Source of the DNA: Verrucomicrobia bacterium UBA6354
Lineage (GTDB): Bacteria > Verrucomicrobiota > Kiritimatiellia > RFP12 > UBA1067
Assembly (NCBI GenBank): GCA_002440145.1
Contig: DJRS01000146.1
Span: 1-24,312, forward strand
Direction of reading: 5' to 3'
Length of the DNA: 24,312 bases
The position numbers and the translations under genes were made by a program. The notes beneath the pieces were generated by a model. That model was not told the DNA's origin. It did no database searches and saw nothing but the letters and a program-made list of their open reading frames with translations. Of this stretch, positions 22,301 to 24,312 are shown one piece after another. Within the stretch, counting starts at the first letter, position 1. The number at the start of each line of letters is the position of its first letter.

Positions 22301-24312
22301 AGCTGGAACTCCTTGACGATCGCGTCGAACGGCAACCCGGCGTACTGGCGCTCCCAGCCGTCCGGCAAGCCGTCGCGGTCGGTGTCCACCGCGCACGGGT
22401 TCATGCCGCCGCCGCGGATGCAGCGCGAACCGTCGTCGACAGGCTTGCCGTAAATGGTGCTGAATGTCATGCCCGCATGGGTCTCCCCTTCATAGGGGAA
22501 GTCGGCAATCCACGTGCCGCCCTCTTCGCCGTCCGGAACGCCGTCGCCGTCCGTGTCGGGATCGGCCGGGTCGGTCGGGAAGAACTTGTTGTACCAACCC
22601 TTCTTGACGCCCGGATGGTTCGCGTAGATCGTTTCGCACGTCCCGTACGCGTTGCACGAATCGGTGCCCGCGTATTCCCCGACCAGCGACAGCCCGTCCT
22701 CGTCCTCGGGCAGCCCCGGATCCGCCTTGCGGCACGGGTTGGCCCCCACGTACAGCATCCACCCGTCCGGCACGCCGTTGCCGCTCGTATCCGCGCCGTG
22801 CAAGCTCAGCAACTGCTTGCGGACCGTGACATCCGCGCTGTCGAGAGCCTCCTGGTAGTCTGCGACCAATTCCGACGAAGTCGTCGAGTCGGCGTTGGCG
22901 ACGACATTCGTCGTCAGCACGATCGACGGACACGTCGTCCACTGGGCAAAGCGCTCGAACTCGCTCTCCACGTCCTTTGCGATCTTCTGCGCTTCCGGTA
23001 TGGTCTGCATGTCGCGGCGATACCGCCGCAGGAGATACTCGTCGTAGTCGGTGTAGGGAACCGTGTTGACGGCCTTGCCCGCATCGTCCGCCGCGTCTTT
23101 CCAACGGTCGGCGACAAAGCCGTCGCTGTTCGCCCACGCGGTGCGCGGATCGAAACCGAACGCCTCGTAGACCTGGCTGTGGACGAGGACAAGCTCGTTC
23201 GCGCCGGAAATCTGCTGGAATCCGCCTTGATCGACGACCGCCTGGACGGTTACGTTCGTGCGCCAGCCCGTTGCCGGTTTTTCCACCATCTGCCGCGCCC
23301 AGACGCTCGTTTCGATATTCGTGTCGGCCGAACGCCCGTAGAGGTAGGGCGTGGCGCCATCCGCCTCGAACTTGGGCTGCACCACCAGCATGTTGTAGAT
23401 GGTGTTGGTCGCTTCATCGACGAAACTGTCGTCCGTCTTGATGAAATAGAGGCCATCCTTCTCGAAATACTTGCAATCCTTTGTGCTGAAGAAGGCCATG
23501 TAGTCGCCATCCGCGTTTTCCTTGCGGTTGTCCATGAAGGCGTTCGTGCCCATCAGGATTTCCCAGCCGTCGGACATATGGTCGCCATCCGTATCCCAAT
23601 GGCACGGATTCGTCCCGAGCGCGAGCTCCTCGAGATCGGAAAGGCCATCGCCGTCGAAATCGCCCGACCCGCCGCGCGCGGCGACCGGATTGAAGTGCTC
23701 CAAGACGTCCGCGCAGGAAATCGCCGTCCCCTCGACAATGTTGTCGGGGTTGAAGCGTTCGAAGACAAACGACTGCCCCGCGCGCGGCATGCCGAAGGTC
23801 GACAGCTCCGAATCGCCCTTCAGGGCGTCCGGATCGACCGCCGCCGCATACTCCGCGGCAGGCGCCCAGACCTTGGCCTGGTACCAGAAGAAATACTCCC
23901 ATCCGTCCGGGAAGTCGTCCTCGTCCGTGTCGGTGAGCGTCAAATCCATGCGCGAGGCCGGTTCCGGCGACCAGACCGCGAGATCGTAGCCGTCCGTCTC
24001 CGACCACTTGTAGGCGTCGTTCGAGAAACCGTCTGCGGCCGTCCACGCGCGCCCTTCGGCCGCCTCGAACTTGTTCTTGTAGAACGCCGCCTGGTACGCA
24101 TGCTTTTCGCACCAGCCGAAATCTGCCTCGCCGTTGGCGTATTCCGTGTCGTTCAAACCTTCATGGAAGCCGCGCAGCTTCATCCTCGCCGTGAACTTGT
24201 TGGCGCCGCTCACGTAGCCCGGCGCATAATTGCACCGGTGTTCGGTCCCTTGCGCGTAAGCCATCGGCAGATAGTCGCCGTCGACCCAGTGGCTCGCGAG
24301 CGACTTGAGATC
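16399..24312 (-). CDS. Giant TSP3-repeat / LamG surface protein, 5' end missing
   Basis: The frame is open to the right edge (it continues upstream of the ATG at 24264), so 2637 residues are a minimum and the signal peptide is outside the window. It has about 14 good DxDxDGxxD units with a following DxWE or DYWE (thrombospondin type 3-like, probably calcium-binding), a LamG/concanavalin-like jelly-roll domain at about nt 20445-21055 (FTVEAWVRPES, GKWTHLALTYTG, LSLYVNGELAGH, VDEVRVWDG), a beta-rich C-terminal third with Ig/prealbumin-like segments (EEGTYYVRAFID near 17160-17200), and the plain end KVTVEKAN. I see no PEP-CTERM, LPXTG or transmembrane anchor at the C-terminus. Carbohydrate or matrix binding at the cell surface is inferred. 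It ends 1 nt before ackA. Paralogous multi-domain giants are common in Kiritimatiellota-type genomes, from general knowledge. Confidence 0.85.
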   Translation of the reverse strand, partial: DLKSLASHWVDGDYLPMAYAQGTEHRCNYAPGYVSGANKFTARMKLRGFHEGLNDTEYANGEADFGWCEKHAYQAAFYKNKFEAAEGRAWTAADGFSNDAYKWSETDGYDLAVWSPEPASRMDLTLTDTDEDDFPDGWEYFFWYQAKVWAPAAEYAAAVDPDALKGDSELSTFGMPRAGQSFVFERFNPDNIVEGTAISCADVLEHFNPVAARGGSGDFDGDGLSDLEELALGTNPCHWDTDGDHMSDGWEILMGTNAFMDNRKENADGDYMAFFSTKDCKYFEKDGLYFIKTDDSFVDEATNTIYNMLVVQPKFEADGATPYLYGRSADTNIETSVWARQMVEKPATGWRTNVTVQAVVDQGGFQQISGANELVLVHSQVYEAFGFDPRTAWANSDGFVADRWKDAADDAGKAVNTVPYTDYDEYLLRRYRRDMQTIPEAQKIAKDVESEFERFAQWTTCPSIVLTTNVVANADSTTSSELVADYQEALDSADVTVRKQLLSLHGADTSGNGVPDGWMLYVGANPCRKADPGLPEDEDGLSLVGEYAGTDSCNAYGTCETIYANHPGVKKGWYNKFFPTDPADPDTDGDGVPDGEEGGTWIADFPYEGETHAGMTFSTIYGKPVDDGSRCIRGGGMNPCAVDTDRDGLPDGWERQYAGLPFDAIVKEFQLTNTTGKITAKLAQLRADGLMMAATNAVVSNAIYIAAGMDPTWSGDSKASAKDDWLGRVRDLDFDHDGLANGQEYLVQQMRHFRYDDDVTPLMGRVLKGVAGEVRMKGLRITATEQTGLYVSMQHGREAFAEECERLAPGLYSAQAPDFRLTEEVWRSLGYLAPPLRAWDTSASHIMLPPAVDCKPGDKAAFDALSREKRYASTDPRMADTDEDGMDDYWELYHGLNPILGDAMDVIGAAYAGGEASLSAAVNSWTLPVILAGGSDTPLGELLDPVRFPWMMGLPQADPDGDGLRNDEEKALADLASPDNYHTDPSPAWFTDWTSTNSYASLYYRISDDMAVLPFWSLTTGGKIDERYYDAALPSAAETGIRFIVSFEANEGYDTDSDWKNDAVELTRTVRQATDPLNFSDPDRRQALYLDGNGSYARSYGQSARRTSAADLFKQFTVEAWVRPESATDQTIVDRCALYPASNLNRKNAAIRSNFRIGVKNGRPYGLFDNTDPIPSGTGEPTSCQRVESSKPLELGKWTHLALTYTGKTLSLYVNGELAGHANTTLIPATGVYKNMQDPDLSGAGRYAVYPAVFTIGARPVADAAELSDPAMTECFKGWVDEVRVWDGARSAQEIKDNCKKAFTYDEVSTNREEIYTHLLSATADSSRNDNDGRKALAPELVQHYSFTTLPSAVQASDVITEPVGFSANVISQIDATSRAAGVGRIGWLAAATNSGNRVYTSRDVAPWIPNTVSHLPPLDGSAPDTFIYSKYLGGYTVLASESGVTTHGFRNTANPYGGRDVSAIDRAMRLLKLDLLAQQLPDSELVKDVANRYMYEIRSGFTATGDLVPCGGAFAKTCVEMWDGLGASAPWEDTGVDTDADGLPDWWEEIYGGSATGLAWDSEVDYNGKKIPAWQAYLRDLAKGMQPDGTVDNGYIQTADADGDGLVDWWKDLYGLTGNANADDDGDGLSNYVEYLLSEVFDLGLTFDPTVACSVNPNVSDYFYRLGQMYVGEIFTDHDRISDVWEDGYATEFASRYAYDADEDKDGDGWSNYAEFLAGTDPEVVSVRNIDGERVPEYPVPTIEANFVYDGTKNVQDHALVVKAFSDPNLETIADAQWTIGGNSTNLVVDTKYLGYNPGVLQSFRLPPGKINPGSVTISAKDLGLQVWRCNGGYVKENTVLVNPNDAQWTVVIYDRVHAANEQTGDLVRRTTSALTSNVTETVVGSIDYYTGETVVDFSKIQEVADFVSDLTGAWPKSGKDPKYYVTSYDLAKSNFRINWKASPLVESGKTTYYLGTADQRSAENNSQGHVKEGRNTFIAFYDLDDDGEYTAGEPYGTVKDVQVGWNTTPLTIVLTDTSPVFARLKVIGDNRGANDRNVVYGKEDSNITAADYGFKEGTPAGGEKERIRVVRTAIDGKGLYVREERTVLDKMVSKSAEKYITEADILKNTLDLDWEYLAKDIAAESGLSALEVTSVWYRVVMGNENLATAALASNNVMSVLISRNFDSAYGYELAKPVILTSGDVKTPQPMFKWRLQTDGLNTYTAFRAWVYAADGQTLVWDSDYQPMPPRVYDSKLGCHTYTWRPPLYAGALLPDGSGVFENGKNYQWKLEVYNAKFNPEYNKKMTRNPSEPATFLMNVMTNSVDFGQINLAVRYYGPDVVAQNGKIRVQAFKSADFAGDPVAEGYVYDMGGIASTNALAANARIIGLEEGTYYVRAFIDTKPAGVDKYGGRFAAWKSWGLVCNRDDKLAKIYVPKPVVIGSLVGVSPTIPLYIEDCDTDHDNLPDAWEMQTKGDLKTLTTRSLDQVLPGGFALKTSLATSISASGTLPSGLSAMMQSSLTSPYVAAMLLNVSSNPDTAKDALASASAGLDAQASKIAITGIAIDAANNQVVLDVTTDLKSVGSTLGSRLYVFDKTDNVQIVLWRKKSLSDETWEPVGNGIPVSFGEGAQKIKAKLTQGQDLTSGFYKVTVEKAN
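16407..16412 (-). promoter_or_regulatory. Shine-Dalgarno of ackA inside the upstream gene
   Basis: AGAAGG on the minus strand, 9 nt before the ackA ATG at 16397, lies within the codons for the last residues (EKAN) of the giant protein. Ribosomes finishing the giant gene would reach the ackA start directly. Confidence 0.7.
19170..19705 (-). repeat. Second cluster of TSP3-like calcium repeats
   Basis: Four units can be read: DTDADGLPDWWEE near 19668-19705, DADGDGLVDWWKD near 19478-19515, DDDGDGLSNYVEY near 19408-19445 and DEDKDGDGWSNYAEF near 19170-19205, with a partial unit (DHDRISDVWED) near 19250-19283. A lone late unit, DCDTDHDNLPDAWE, lies near 16960-17005. Confidence 0.75.
20445..21055 (-). 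other. LamG/concanavalin A-like domain in the giant protein
   Basis: This section encodes about 200 residues with the standard LamG order: LYLDGNGSY, FTVEAWVRPES, a loop, GKWTHLALTYTGKTL, LYVNGELAGHA, and VDEVRVWDGARSAQEI. It resembles the Laminin_G_3 type jelly roll, which usually binds glycans or proteins. It sits between the two clusters of calcium-type repeats. Confidence 0.8.
21408..23934 (-). repeat. N-terminal cluster of TSP3-like calcium repeats
   Basis: Nine units with the alternating aspartate pattern can be read: near 23899-23934, 23621-23663, 23558-23596, 22760-22797, 22520-22560, 22351-22388, 22080-22120, 21638-21680 and 21408-21446 (for example DTDGDGVPDGEE, DTDEDGMDDYWE). A degenerate unit, DTDSDWKNDAVEL, follows near 21115-21155. 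Confidence 0.75.

Noticed and set aside
16399..24264. Treating ATG 24264 as the true start of the giant gene
   Set aside because: The frame stays open for 16 more codons to the window edge, with protein-like sequence and no signal peptide after 24264, so the gene begins outside.
1..24312. CRISPR arrays, tRNA or rRNA genes, insertion sequences, prophage
   Set aside because: I saw no regularly spaced repeats with spacers, no tRNA-like cloverleaf ends, and no transposase or integrase frame. The DxDxDGxxD repeats are protein-level and coding.

Overview
All recognisable genes in this GC-rich window lie on the minus strand, so transcription runs from right to left. The gene content suggests a Gram-negative member of the PVC group, most likely Kiritimatiellota or another Verrucomicrobiota-related lineage. 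The evidence is a five-gene locus in the style of Akkermansia Amuc_1098-1102, a Kdo-pathway isomerase that implies LPS, and an enormous surface protein built from DxDxDGxxD repeats and a LamG domain. This lineage call is an inference; no marker gene was searched.

Layout in transcription order, from the right edge. (1) The 3' part of a giant secreted or surface protein (16399-24312, open at the right edge, at least 2637 residues visible), followed 1 nt later by ackA. (2) A near-consensus promoter just before pta, which would give an almost leaderless mRNA, then pta and kdsD. (3) The pilus-like locus: an Amuc_1102-like exported protein, a fused PilM-PilN protein, an Amuc_1100-like bitopic protein, an Amuc_1099-like bitopic protein carrying two calcium-binding-type repeats, and a 1114-residue secretin with its own promoter. 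Four consecutive junctions in the whole run are overlaps or near-overlaps of the ATGA/TGATG type. (4) coaE (4 nt after the secretin) and rho (ATGA overlap with coaE). (5) uvrA after a 117-nt gap with two GC-rich hairpins, followed by a noncoding segment (1-295) with a rho-independent terminator and a left-edge repeat structure.

How the genes fit together. Pta and AckA form the acetyl-CoA/acetate/ATP pathway of a fermenter. CoaE makes CoA, their shared cofactor. KdsD supplies arabinose-5-phosphate for Kdo. The five-gene cluster looks like an envelope-spanning type IV pilus-like assembly: outer-membrane secretin, PilP/PilO-like bitopic linkers, and a cytoplasmic actin-like PilM fused to PilN. 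No pilin, assembly ATPase, prepilin peptidase or PilC platform gene is present here. The calcium-type repeat shared by the Amuc_1099-like protein and the giant surface protein is a possible but unproven link between the two systems.

The observations most worth following are the Amuc_1098-1102-type locus with its Amuc_1100 homologue outside Akkermansia, two locally AT-rich hypervariable-looking insertions inside the secretin core, the near-leaderless pta promoter, and the shortened CoaE.
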